Positions 27,334 to 35,976 of a stretch of 64,000 nucleotides of DNA are shown piece after piece. Within the stretch, counting starts at the first letter, position 1, and every line of letters starts with the position of its first letter. A program made the translations under genes and the position numbers. This DNA comes from Singulisphaera acidiphila DSM 18658 (GTDB lineage: Bacteria; Planctomycetota; Planctomycetia; Isosphaerales; Isosphaeraceae). The notes beneath the pieces are model-generated. The model searched no databases. It was not told the origin of the DNA and worked only from the letters and a program-made list of their open reading frames with translations. Location of the stretch: the NCBI RefSeq assembly GCF_000242455.2, contig NC_019892.1, positions 9,186,744 to 9,250,743 on the forward strand. The letters are read 5' to 3'.

Positions 27334-28515
27334 ATGTGCGGTTCGAAATCTCGATGGGATGGTCCAGCAAGTTGGCTGTGGCTCATCGCGGTGGGGCTAG
27401 CAACCACTGCGCTCGCCTCATTGGACAGCCAACGGGCCCGGGCCGACGAGACTCCGGGGGCCCGAGACATGCTCCTGCGCTGCCTGAAGAACCAGGAGGC
27501 CACCGAGAGGGCCTCTTTCAAGATGGAAACGGACATCGTACTCAAGCAACCCGATCGCCAGGTTCGGCAGCATACGGAGACCCGGCTCTATCGCGACGGT
27601 GACCGCGTCGATAGCAAGGGACGCCTAGAGTATCTTGATGATCCGAATCGATCGCACGACTTCCAATCCATCGTGGACAAGGATCGGTTTGTTCAATCGT
27701 TGGTCCCGCTGACCACCGCCGATGGGACGGCCCCCAAGATGTGGGCCATGATCTCCCAGAAACGTTCGCCCTATTTCTGGAGCGTTGTCGCCGTGCCCCA
27801 CTATGGTGGATTCCTCGACGGTTACGTCGGCGGCACCGGCGGCAAGCGACTGGTAAGCCTCATGCTCGAACAAGGCAATTTCCAGCGACTTGAACCGGAA
27901 GTCATTGGGAATACACGATGCGAGGTCGTCATGACGAGCGGTCGACGCGGCACCGCGACAGTCTGGATGTCGCCAAACGAAGGATTTGCCATCAAGAAAT
28001 TCAAGTTCGAAAAGGTGAGCGGTAACCTTGGGGCTGGCGACACACCACTTGCGCCGCCGACAACCCCGGATCAGGGGGCGACGAAGATTGGCCTGTCAAC
28101 CATCGCGGATGAATTCGAGTTATCAAAAATCGGTGACGCCTACATTGCATTATCTGGAAAACTGACTTACAAGACGCGGTACAGCGACGGCACGGAGGCA
28201 AACGAAACCTACTCGAGCCGTCGCAAGGAAGTGACGATCCAGCCTGACTTCAAAGTCCTCAGCGTGTTCCAGATGGATTTACCCAACGGGACACCGGTCT
28301 CCGACTGGGACCATGCGAAATCCGGCCTGAAGTACGAATGGCGCGACGGGAATGTCGTGCCTGCGCACGCCGATTTCGAGGTCGACGCAAAGGGAATCTT
28401 TAACAAATCAAACCAAAAATCATGGCTGATCGTCGTGAACATCGTGCTGTTCCTGGGCCTAGTTGTCTGGCTCACCCGTACGAATGCCAAAAGACGGCAT
28501 CTTCATCAAGCCTGA
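27334..28515 (+). CDS. Secreted protein with C-terminal membrane anchor, LolA-like region possible
   Basis: A 393-residue protein from ATG 27334, with an AAGGGAG-type ribosome site. A signal peptide (WLWLIAVGLATTALASLDSQ, cleavage near ARADE) leads into a domain beginning ARDMLLRCLKNQEATERASF, then alternating-strand sequence such as SFKMETDIVLKQPDRQVRQH and ETRLYRDGDRVDSKGRLEYL. That pattern is reminiscent of the LolA/outer-membrane lipoprotein-sorting fold, but I am not certain. The C-terminus is one membrane segment (SWLIVVNIVLFLGLVVWLTR) with a basic tail, so most of the protein faces the periplasm. It is first in a same-strand row with the C39-rhodanese, MauE-like and Cys-rich peptide genes. 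Confidence 0.65.
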   Translation: MCGSKSRWDGPASWLWLIAVGLATTALASLDSQRARADETPGARDMLLRCLKNQEATERASFKMETDIVLKQPDRQVRQHTETRLYRDGDRVDSKGRLEYLDDPNRSHDFQSIVDKDRFVQSLVPLTTADGTAPKMWAMISQKRSPYFWSVVAVPHYGGFLDGYVGGTGGKRLVSLMLEQGNFQRLEPEVIGNTRCEVVMTSGRRGTATVWMSPNEGFAIKKFKFEKVSGNLGAGDTPLAPPTTPDQGATKIGLSTIADEFELSKIGDAYIALSGKLTYKTRYSDGTEANETYSSRRKEVTIQPDFKVLSVFQMDLPNGTPVSDWDHAKSGLKYEWRDGNVVPAHADFEVDAKGIFNKSNQKSWLIVVNIVLFLGLVVWLTRTNAKRRHLHQA

Positions 28516-28670
28516 GGTCGCTATTACAACCTGTTGAGGATCTTTGTTTGAGATCTGCTTGACGGTGGCCTCTCGAAGACCACCAGATCAGTCACGCGCA
28601 TCCATCGATCCTCCACCCCACTCTTTTGCCTGTGAAATTCGCCACTTGGCCAACGGATGGACCTGCAACA

Positions 28671-29852
28671 ATGAGGTTTGCTCCGATCTATGCTCAATGC
28701 GAACCGGGCTTTCGAAAGCTTTGCTGGCCCGTTGTATTCACAATCGCCATCCTAGTCGGTCCTCCGATGGACGCGGGCGGATCGACTTTGGAGAAGTCAA
28801 GTTCCCCTCTCGCAAACGCCCCGAGCGTCTCAGAGACCGAGAAAGGGTTCGCGCCTTATTGCGGCCTCTACAGTCTTCACACCGCGATGCGATCGTTCGG
28901 AAGACCCATTTCGTTTGCCAATCTTCTCAAGCCTGAATACGTTAGCAGCCATCTTGGTAGCTCGATGGAGGACTTAATCCGAGCTGCACGAGACAATGGG
29001 GTAAATGCCGAGCCGATGGGCCGCATGACCAATGCCATGCTTCGTCAAGCGACTTGCCCGGTGATACTCCACGTCAAGCCGCAACTCAGCGCCACCAAGT
29101 ACAATCATTGGGTGTTGTTTATGGGAGCTGAAGGCAATCGTGCCAAAATATACGATGGCAAAGACATGAAAATGGAGTCCCTTTCCCGTCTCTTGGCCCG
29201 CTGGGATGGAACGGGCCTGCTCATCTCCAACGAGTCGATAGACCGAGGGCCCATGTTACTGGCGGCCATCCAGCAATTCTCGCTTTTCGCGATCCTCGTC
29301 ATGGCCTCGGTCCTTGCCCTCTGCCGCCTTAAAGGCGGCTGGCTGAACAAAAGTGATTCTCGTGCCAATTCGCTCTTGCTCTCTGCAGGTCAGGCCATGA
29401 TTATCCTGGCGATTGCATTGGTCGCCGGAGAGACATACCGAAATCTGAACAAAGAAGGCTTTTTAAGCGAATCCGAAGCCGTGGCTGGAATCCAGAATGA
29501 ATACAAATCAAAATTTCTTGCTAAAGTTACAATCGACGAAGTCGCCCGCGAGATAGGGCGGTCCAGCACAAGCATCATTGATGCACGCTGGGAGACCGAT
29601 TTCTCATCAGGCCACCTGCCCGGTGCCCTCAATCTCAGCCCGAGTACCACCGAGGCGGTGATCGCCAAGTCGATGGAGGGTATCCCTAAGGACCATCGAG
29701 TCGTCATCTACTGCCAATCGCCCGGGTGTCCCTACAGTGAAGTGATTGCCCAACGATTGATGACGGTAGGCTACTCGAACCTGGTTCTCTATCGAGGCGG
29801 GTGGGCCGAGTGGAAAGTCTCTAAGCACGCGAAAACCGGCGGAGGTCGATGA
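28671..29852 (+). CDS. C39-like cysteine peptidase fused to a rhodanese domain
   Basis: A 393-residue fusion from ATG 28671. An N-terminal hydrophobic segment (about residues 17-31) precedes a peptidase C39-like domain. Candidate catalytic residues are Cys64 (APYCGLYSLHTAMRSFG), His146 (NHWVLFMG) and Asp162 (IYDG). The oxyanion Gln usual before the Cys is not obvious. Two membrane segments follow (about 194-220 and 234-255), then a rhodanese domain (295-385) with SIIDARWETDFSSGHLPGA and the active loop VVIYCQSPGCPYSEV, in which Cys348 is the predicted sulfur carrier. C39 peptidases cleave after Gly-Gly in peptide precursors, and such a motif occurs in the small protein two genes downstream. 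I do not know this fusion from a characterised system. Confidence 0.75.
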   Translation: MRFAPIYAQCEPGFRKLCWPVVFTIAILVGPPMDAGGSTLEKSSSPLANAPSVSETEKGFAPYCGLYSLHTAMRSFGRPISFANLLKPEYVSSHLGSSMEDLIRAARDNGVNAEPMGRMTNAMLRQATCPVILHVKPQLSATKYNHWVLFMGAEGNRAKIYDGKDMKMESLSRLLARWDGTGLLISNESIDRGPMLLAAIQQFSLFAILVMASVLALCRLKGGWLNKSDSRANSLLLSAGQAMIILAIALVAGETYRNLNKEGFLSESEAVAGIQNEYKSKFLAKVTIDEVAREIGRSSTSIIDARWETDFSSGHLPGALNLSPSTTEAVIAKSMEGIPKDHRVVIYCQSPGCPYSEVIAQRLMTVGYSNLVLYRGGWAEWKVSKHAKTGGGR

Positions 29853-29897
29853 GCCGATTCCAGCCAACTTATTCGATGACAAGTGGGAGATCAGAGG

Positions 29898-30416
29898 ATG
29901 CAACCCATGTTCTCGATCATGCAAGACTGGCGACAGTCCTTCTCGGGACTGGCCCGGGTGGCTTTCGGCATGCTCTTCGTCGCGAGTGGACTGGCGAAGT
30001 TCCAGCAACCTTACGATTTTCTCGCCGACGTCTACAGTTACGAATTAGTTGGTCCCTCACTCGGATATCAAATCGCCTTGTGGTTACCATGGATCGAATT
30101 CGTCCTGGGAGTTTGCCTCATCGCCGGAATCTTTCCCGAAGGCGGACTCTTGCTGACCACTGTTTTAATGGCGGTCTTCACGGCGGTGAAAACGTCGGCT
30201 GTCCATCGCGACCTGCAGATCGGCTGCGGTTGTCAGGTTCTTGCAAGTGGAGACACTCTCGGGATTCGAGACGTGGTTCTGACATCGGCAATGACCTTAG
30301 CCTCAGGCGCGGCATACGCCGCGAGGATCTCTCTCAGAAACCGAAGGGATCATGACACTTCCGGCAGCAGAGAAGTCCTGGTTCTCGACCACCCAGCAGC
30401 AGCCCTGGGGTCTTAG
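29898..30416 (+). CDS. MauE/DoxX-type redox-associated membrane protein
   Basis: A 172-residue protein with four membrane helices. Key stretches are LARVAFGMLFVASGLAKFQQ, the family's opening, and IALWLPWIEFVLGVCLIAG; the motif IGCGCQVL carries a Cys-Gly-Cys pair facing a loop. MauE is needed for the disulfide-rich small subunit of methylamine dehydrogenase, and related proteins are linked to thiol-disulfide exchange. Here the gene follows the C39-rhodanese gene by 45 bases and precedes a secreted ten-cysteine peptide, so a role in that peptide's disulfide formation is a natural inference. Start at ATG 29898 or 29907; GAGG fits the latter better. Confidence 0.8.
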   Translation: MQPMFSIMQDWRQSFSGLARVAFGMLFVASGLAKFQQPYDFLADVYSYELVGPSLGYQIALWLPWIEFVLGVCLIAGIFPEGGLLLTTVLMAVFTAVKTSAVHRDLQIGCGCQVLASGDTLGIRDVVLTSAMTLASGAAYAARISLRNRRDHDTSGSREVLVLDHPAAALGS

Positions 30417-30594
30417 CCTGGCCCAACGATGCGACTGATCCAAATCGATATGGATTGCCGGTCAGGGTCCGGATTAGAGGCCTCGGATCCTCCGGGTGCA
30501 GGGAATCATCAAACTGCACAGTTGCAAGTCGAGCCGGTTTAGATAGTCGACGTAACGATTTCACAACCCTCAAACGATTTCAGGAGACAAAAGC

Positions 30595-30933
30595 ATGAAG
30601 TTCCGCATCTTCACGGCCATGCACGCAACACTTATTCTTGCGATGGGCACCGCCTGGTCCAGCGTCATGCCGGCGGATGTCACCATCGACCGCCTGATCG
30701 GGGGAACCTGCTCTGCCGTCCCATGCACCAGTACGGCCGGCCCCGCCGGACATTCGTGCGTTGATACGACAACTCCAGGCAATTGTCCCCCTTCAACAAC
30801 CTACACGGAATGCCAGGCGGATGCAGAGAATAACACCGGCAATTGCAAGGTGACTCAGAAAAACGGCAAGGATACAAATTGCCGGGATTCGGGCAGCGAC
30901 TGCATCGATCACAAAATTTGCACTTGCAGCTAG
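30595..30933 (+). CDS. Cys-rich secreted peptide precursor with Gly-Gly motif
   Basis: A 112-residue product with a strong AGGAG ribosome site 7 bases before the ATG. The N-terminal hydrophobic stretch FTAMHATLILAMGTAWSSV is a signal-like segment. It is followed by VTIDRLIGG, ending at residue 37, which resembles a double-glycine processing site (hydrophobic residues at -4 and -7, Gly-Gly at -2 and -1). All ten cysteines lie after it, starting TCSAVPC and ending HKICTCS, enough for five disulfides. The part after the motif is rich in Thr, Ser and Pro (STAGPAGHSCVDTTTPGN), possible O-glycosylation sites. It could be a secreted toxin, a bacteriocin-like peptide or a structural microprotein. No homologue comes to mind. 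Confidence 0.75.
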   Translation: MKFRIFTAMHATLILAMGTAWSSVMPADVTIDRLIGGTCSAVPCTSTAGPAGHSCVDTTTPGNCPPSTTYTECQADAENNTGNCKVTQKNGKDTNCRDSGSDCIDHKICTCS

Positions 30934-31034
30934 TCACCCCAATGTGATTTGCCCCCATATCATCTAGCCGCTGCGGGCGGTTGAATCGAGAATTCATCTG
31001 CCCGCTCTCTGGAATTCGGAGGGACACGCACGGC

Positions 31035-31157
31035 ATGCACAAAGCCTCGCGTTCTGCCCGCATTGCACATGGAAACCCTTGCGATCGCAAGGACGCCCCG
31101 ACCACTCTGACTGGCAGCCTCCCTTCCTTCGTTCTCATATCAGCAAAAATAAAATAA
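31035..31157 (+). CDS. Possible 40-residue peptide
   Basis: A short frame between the Cys-rich peptide gene and the glycosyltransferase gene, beginning MHKASRSARIAHG, with GGAGGG about 12 bases upstream of its ATG. It is basic with one Cys and no signal peptide. The spacing is long for a ribosome site, so this may be chance. Confidence 0.2.
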   Translation: MHKASRSARIAHGNPCDRKDAPTTLTGSLPSFVLISAKIK

Positions 31158-31201
31158 TTTCACTTGCAGATTTTTCGACAAAATAATCAAGCCCTCACAC
31201 C

Positions 31202-32974
31202 ATGTCCACAGCGGCCGCCAACCCTGCGAACGCGAACAATGGCCGCAGGACCGGTTGGCTCGTTGCCGCGGCCCTATCACTGCACGCCTGCATGCTTGCG
31301 TTCGAAGCCTGGCATCTCAGCCCCACATGCCTTGAGGCGGCTCATCTCGCCTCGGGATTAAGTCACTGGAAGCTCGGCCGCTACGAACTCTATTGCGTCA
31401 ACCCACCCTTGGTCCGGATGGTTGCGGCCGTCCCGGTTTCTCTCGTCGGTTGCCGGTTAAATTGGGGCAGTTACGAGACAGGTCCTGGAACCCGTCCGGA
31501 ATATCCTGTCGGACGCGACTTCGTGGCTGTCAACGGTGTGCATACCCTTGACTTAATCACCCTGGCCCGATGGGCATGCATCCCATTCAGCTTGATTGGT
31601 GGGTACACCTGTTTTCGATGGGCACGCGACCTTTACGGGGTTCCATCCGGATTCTCAGCCTTACTGATATGGTGCACGTTTCCAGAGGTGTTAGCTCACG
31701 GGGCTTTGATTACACCCGATGCCGCAGCTTCATCTCTGGGCGTGGCTGCGGCCTATGGCTACTGGCGATGGCTCCGCTCTCCGAATTGGCCCCGCGTGTT
31801 CATTGCGGGATTGCTCCTGGGACTCACGGAACTCTCAAAGACGAGCTGGCTGTTCCTTTTCGGACTCTGGCCCATGATCTGGGTCGTATCGCGGGGGCGC
31901 CGACCTGTGATTCAGTTGGTGTCGATCCTAGCGCTTGGCCTTTACGTCCTCAATCTCGGCTACGGCTTCACGGGCACGTTCCAGCAATTGGCAAAGTATC
32001 GCTTCGTCAGCGCGACGCTCAATGGGATCACAACTCCCAAGGTCAACCCCTCCCATCACGAGGTGGGGAATCGGTTCGCGGGGTCATGGCTTGGGGCGGT
32101 CCGCGTTCCCCTCCCAAAGGATTATGTCATCGGGCTCGACCTTCAGAAGCGGGACTTCGAGAACTATCAGGACCCCTCGTATTTGCGGGGTGAGATACGC
32201 GATCGGGGTTGGTGGTACTATTACCTCTACGGCCTCGGAGTTAAGGTGCCGCTGGGAATCTGGTTGATTGCCATGCTGGCGGGCCTGCCATCTCCTCGCA
32301 GGGGGACGTGGGGGCCCGACATGGCCAGCGGATTGGTCTTACTCGCTCCCCCCCTCATTCTCTTCGCCCTGGTCAGCTCGCAAACGAGATTCAGCATTCA
32401 CTTTCGGTATGTGTTGCCCGTCTTCCCATTCGCCTTTGTCTGGATGAGCCAAGTGGCTACGAAATTCCAGACTGGGCCACGGTTCGCCCGCAGGATGGCT
32501 GTCGCCGCCCTCGCTTGGTCGATCCTCAGCAGCTTGTGGGTCTTCCCCCACAGCTTATCCTACTTCAACGAGTTGGCGGGAGGAGCATTCGGCGGCAATG
32601 CCCATATGCTTGTTAGCAGTGTCGACTGGGGCCAGGATCTTTCCGATCTTCATCGCTGGGTGCGGTCACATACAGAGGCGAGGCCGTTATGGATCGCCTA
32701 TTACGGCGGCTTCGACCCCTCGCTCGTTGGCCTCGACTTCCCACCCCCGCCTGCCTGCGATCGAAACGGTGGCTGCTTGCCGAAGCCCGGCTGGTACGCA
32801 GTGAGCGTCAATCTCCTCCGTGGGCTCCCTCATGATGGCTATCCCCAAGGTGCTTTCCGGCATTTCCTCCGATTCAAGCCGGTTGCCACGGCGGGATATT
32901 CGATCTACATCTATTACATCCCGCCTGAGACCGACGGAACCGATACGGTGCCTGATAATCCTCCGCCGCAGTAA
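31202..32974 (+). CDS. GT39/ArnT-type membrane glycosyltransferase
   Basis: A 590-residue polytopic protein. The first helix (GWLVAAALSLHACMLAFEAW) is followed by an external loop with ECF-type acidic/aromatic residues (LEAAHLASGLSHWKLGRYEL, NPPLVRMVAAVPV), as in lipid-linked-sugar transferases of the GT39/PMT and ArnT group, then eight to ten more helices and a periplasmic C-terminus (SVDWGQDLSDLHRWVRSH). These enzymes transfer a sugar from polyprenyl-phosphate to protein Ser/Thr or to lipid. Its position after the Thr/Ser-rich Cys peptide makes peptide glycosylation an attractive hypothesis, though a separate lipid- or polysaccharide-related role is equally possible. The 268-base gap means it may have its own promoter. 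Confidence 0.75.
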   Translation: MSTAAANPANANNGRRTGWLVAAALSLHACMLAFEAWHLSPTCLEAAHLASGLSHWKLGRYELYCVNPPLVRMVAAVPVSLVGCRLNWGSYETGPGTRPEYPVGRDFVAVNGVHTLDLITLARWACIPFSLIGGYTCFRWARDLYGVPSGFSALLIWCTFPEVLAHGALITPDAAASSLGVAAAYGYWRWLRSPNWPRVFIAGLLLGLTELSKTSWLFLFGLWPMIWVVSRGRRPVIQLVSILALGLYVLNLGYGFTGTFQQLAKYRFVSATLNGITTPKVNPSHHEVGNRFAGSWLGAVRVPLPKDYVIGLDLQKRDFENYQDPSYLRGEIRDRGWWYYYLYGLGVKVPLGIWLIAMLAGLPSPRRGTWGPDMASGLVLLAPPLILFALVSSQTRFSIHFRYVLPVFPFAFVWMSQVATKFQTGPRFARRMAVAALAWSILSSLWVFPHSLSYFNELAGGAFGGNAHMLVSSVDWGQDLSDLHRWVRSHTEARPLWIAYYGGFDPSLVGLDFPPPPACDRNGGCLPKPGWYAVSVNLLRGLPHDGYPQGAFRHFLRFKPVATAGYSIYIYYIPPETDGTDTVPDNPPPQ

Positions 32975-33179
32975 ATCGCTTTTCCACCCACAACAAAACG
33001 ACATCTTTCGCACAGACTGATCTGGCGAACTCAGCGATTTCTGGACGCCCGGATCGTCTCACACGCCAGCCTCTTGCAAATCTCACGAGGACTGATTCCT
33101 CATCGGTTCTCCATCGGCGAAACGCGGATGTCCCGACCCTGCTGCTGACGTCCGGAGCAACGGGCGTTACAATCGGGCG

Positions 33180-34658
33180 ATGAATGTCATTGTGGTTGTC
33201 TGCAACAGCTTGCATCTGGGCTTCCTCGGCGCGTACGGCAACGGCTGGATCGAAACGCCCCACCTCGACCGTTTAGCGGCCGAAGGGGTCGTCTTCGACC
33301 ACCACTTCCCCGAAAACTTGACGACGCTGCCCACCCGCCGCTCCTGGTGGACCGGCCGCTACGGGTTTCCCGACCCCGAGCAAGGCTGGACGCCGCTTCA
33401 GCCCGACGAGGCGATCCTCCCCGACCTCCTCTGGAACCAAGGGGTGCGGACCGCGCTCATTTCCGACGTCCCCCTGCTCCGCGACGTCGGGCAAGGGTAT
33501 GGGCGCGGGTTTGACGAGGTTCGCTGGATCCGTGGGCAAGGGTATGACCCATTGGTCCCGCCCGGCGACCCGCGCGCGGGCAAGATCCGGATCAGCGATG
33601 AGCCGGGGTTACGGCTCCCGCCCAAGGATGATCCCGATTACGACCTCTGGAAAGGGCGCTGGGAGCAGTTCCTCCGGAACCGGGCCGTGCTTCAGACCGA
33701 CCGTGAAGAAAATACAGGGGTCGCCCGCACCGTCCGCTCGGCCATCGACTGGCTCGAGACGCAAGGGACAAAGCCGGACCCGTTCCTGCTCTGGCTTGAC
33801 TTATTCAGCCCGCACGGGCCCTGGGATACGCCCGAGCCCTACCGCGACCAGTACGCGGCCGCCGAGCCCGACGAGTTCGAGGCCGGCGAGGAAGGGGACC
33901 TCGTCGAGGACGACAGCGACGAAGAACTTGACCTGGAAGAGGTTCGCGCCCTGATCGACGTGCCGGCCGGCGCGGTCGGCGACGTGCTCGATGAGGCCGA
34001 GCTGCTCCGGCTTCGCCGGACCTATGCCGGGACCGTGACCCTGGTCGATCGCTGGCTCGGCGAGTTATTCGACGCCCTGAGACGCCAGGGCCGGATGGAC
34101 GACACCCTGATCATCTTCACCAGCGACCAGGGAGAACCGCTCGGTGAGCACGGGCTCGTGCGCCGGTTCCGTCCCTGGCTCTACGAAGAGTTGATCCACA
34201 CCCCGTTGATCATCCGGATGCCTGGCGGCAAGTTCGGAGGGGGCCGGCACAAAGCGCTGGTGCAGACGGTGGACCTGCTGCCGACGATCCTCGGAGCACT
34301 CGGCTTGCCGCCGAGCGAGCAAGTCCACGGCCACGACTTACTGCCGTTGATCCGGGGGGAGCAGACCAAGGTTCGCGACTACGCCTGTATGGGGATGGAT
34401 GTGGAGGAGTTCGCCATCCGGACCCATATCTGGCACATGATCGTCCCGATCGAGACCGATCCCGACGATCCCCCGAGGCCGCCGGAACTGTACCGGAAGC
34501 CGGAGGATCGCTGGGATCAAAACAATGTCATCGACCGTTACCCCGAGATCGCCGACCACCTCGAGTTAACGCTCCGACGATTCGCCGAGGCGGTGGGTCG
34601 AGGCTCGCTCGACGCCCTGCCCCACTTGCGGGAGATTGCCCGCTTCTCGCCGGACTGA
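33180..34658 (+). CDS. Sulfatase-like protein with degenerate active site
   Basis: A 492-residue member of the alkaline phosphatase/sulfatase superfamily: LGAYGNGWIETPHLDRLAAE, SWWTGRYGFPD, WLDLFSPHGPWDTPEPYRDQ, TLIIFTSDQGEPLGEHGL and a C-terminal region. Key residues are altered. The metal-binding Asp-Asp near the N-terminus reads Cys-Asn (VVVCNSLHLG). The formylglycine motif CxPxR reads T49-L-P-T-R. The later Asp-His pair reads Asp-Gln. No signal peptide is visible, so it would be cytoplasmic. It probably cannot act as a normal sulfatase and may be a binding or regulatory paralogue or have a changed chemistry. Its 3' end overlaps the convergent lipoprotein gene by 93 bases. Confidence 0.85.
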   Translation: MNVIVVVCNSLHLGFLGAYGNGWIETPHLDRLAAEGVVFDHHFPENLTTLPTRRSWWTGRYGFPDPEQGWTPLQPDEAILPDLLWNQGVRTALISDVPLLRDVGQGYGRGFDEVRWIRGQGYDPLVPPGDPRAGKIRISDEPGLRLPPKDDPDYDLWKGRWEQFLRNRAVLQTDREENTGVARTVRSAIDWLETQGTKPDPFLLWLDLFSPHGPWDTPEPYRDQYAAAEPDEFEAGEEGDLVEDDSDEELDLEEVRALIDVPAGAVGDVLDEAELLRLRRTYAGTVTLVDRWLGELFDALRRQGRMDDTLIIFTSDQGEPLGEHGLVRRFRPWLYEELIHTPLIIRMPGGKFGGGRHKALVQTVDLLPTILGALGLPPSEQVHGHDLLPLIRGEQTKVRDYACMGMDVEEFAIRTHIWHMIVPIETDPDDPPRPPELYRKPEDRWDQNNVIDRYPEIADHLELTLRRFAEAVGRGSLDALPHLREIARFSPD

Positions 34659-35663
34659 GTCGGGGTCGATGAAGGCTTGGCCGGCCACCCGGACCCTCCG
34701 GAAGAAGCGGGAGACCACCGTCGTCCGCTTGGGGGGGGCCGGCTGGACTTCGCTTCGTGCCATCGGGACCAGATGCGCGTCGCGGACGGCCGGCTTCTCG
34801 TGACGGCGGAAGGCGAGTTCGGAGACCCAGGTCGACGGCCCGTCCTGCTTCTGGTCTCGAACGAGGGGAACCTGTGCTTGCGGCTGCCAGCGCGGGCGGC
34901 CGGCGAGCACCAGGTCTTCGGCATGCTCCAGGGCCAGCGTCTTGGGGGGCTGGGCCGTCGCGTCCCCCACCGCCAGATCAGGGCCGGCCAGCGGGACGTC
35001 AAGCTCACCCCGGGGGGGCAACTGACCGGTCAAGGCGGTCGGCAACGTGGTGACAACCGCAGAAACGGGCACCACATCCTCTCTCGGTTCGCTTGAACCT
35101 GAATCAGACGATGTGACGGGCTGCCCCAAAAGCACCGGTTCAGGCGAATTCCCCTGAGGCAAACCGCTCAGTTCGGGGGAGGAGAGGGAAAGCGTGCCGG
35201 GATCCGGACTCAGCGTGCCGGGCGAATCCTCCTCTGCCGTGGGAGCAGGAGCCATCGACGTGCGAACGCCAAGGAGGTCGGGCGAGACAGTGTCCCACAC
35301 ACTCCGTGCAACGTCCCCCTCGAACAAGGGGAAATAACGCACGACACCCCCTGGAGCAGGGACGGCAACCGGTCGCGACGATGGCGGCGGCGGTGGCGTG
35401 GAGGTCGAAGGGGGTGGCGGAGTCGGCAGCGTGCGCGAGGCGGTCGCGAGTTGCGGTGCCATCGGCCGCGCCGCGACGGTCGGGATCAGGTTCGGTGATG
35501 GTGCCGCGACCGACGCCTGGCAGGCGCAACCGGGCCGGACCAACCCGGTCGGCCGTGGTGGAATTGGGCCGTTGGCTGGAAAATGTTGGTGTTGATGGGT
35601 CCCGGCGCAGCCGGAAATCCCCAAGACGAGCCCGAAGATTGCGATGGCTCGTGTCCGTCTCAT
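34566..35663 (-). CDS. Proline-rich lipoprotein, unknown function
   Basis: A 365-residue protein from ATG 35663, with GGAGGGA as ribosome site. The signal MRRTRAIAIFGLVLGISGC has a good lipobox (ISGC) and is followed by a His/Gln-rich start (AGTHQHQH). The body is of low complexity: Pro- and Ser-rich runs (PPPPSTSTPPPPPSS), acidic Thr/Ser segments and a basic C-terminus (RTTVVSRFFRRVRVAGQAF). No domain is recognised. It looks like a flexible envelope-spanning protein. Its 3' end runs 93 bases into the sulfatase-like gene on the opposite strand. Confidence 0.6.
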   Translation of the reverse strand: MRRTRAIAIFGLVLGISGCAGTHQHQHFPANGPIPPRPTGLVRPGCACQASVAAPSPNLIPTVAARPMAPQLATASRTLPTPPPPSTSTPPPPPSSRPVAVPAPGGVVRYFPLFEGDVARSVWDTVSPDLLGVRTSMAPAPTAEEDSPGTLSPDPGTLSLSSPELSGLPQGNSPEPVLLGQPVTSSDSGSSEPREDVVPVSAVVTTLPTALTGQLPPRGELDVPLAGPDLAVGDATAQPPKTLALEHAEDLVLAGRPRWQPQAQVPLVRDQKQDGPSTWVSELAFRRHEKPAVRDAHLVPMARSEVQPAPPKRTTVVSRFFRRVRVAGQAFIDPDSVRREAGNLPQVGQGVERASTHRLGESSER

Positions 35664-35976
35664 GGCGACTCCCTCCGCCTTCGGCGTCAGTCCCCGTTCC
35701 ACGAGGAGTGCGACCGGCAACATGACCGATCCCCTTGCATATGGGCATAGATCGGGCAGGCACGAACCGAACATCCGGCGAAATCCGGAAACGACGAAGC
35801 CCGAGAAGCCGAGAATCCCAATCTTCGCTACAATCGCTTCAAACACCCAGTTCGGGTGTATAAGATTCTGAAGGAAGACGAGACGAAACGAGGTCGGACG
35901 ACGTAAATAGGGCGAGGGGTCGCTCTCGTCGCAATCAGTCACCGATCTGAACCAGAAAAAAAAAGGAGGCTCGCCG

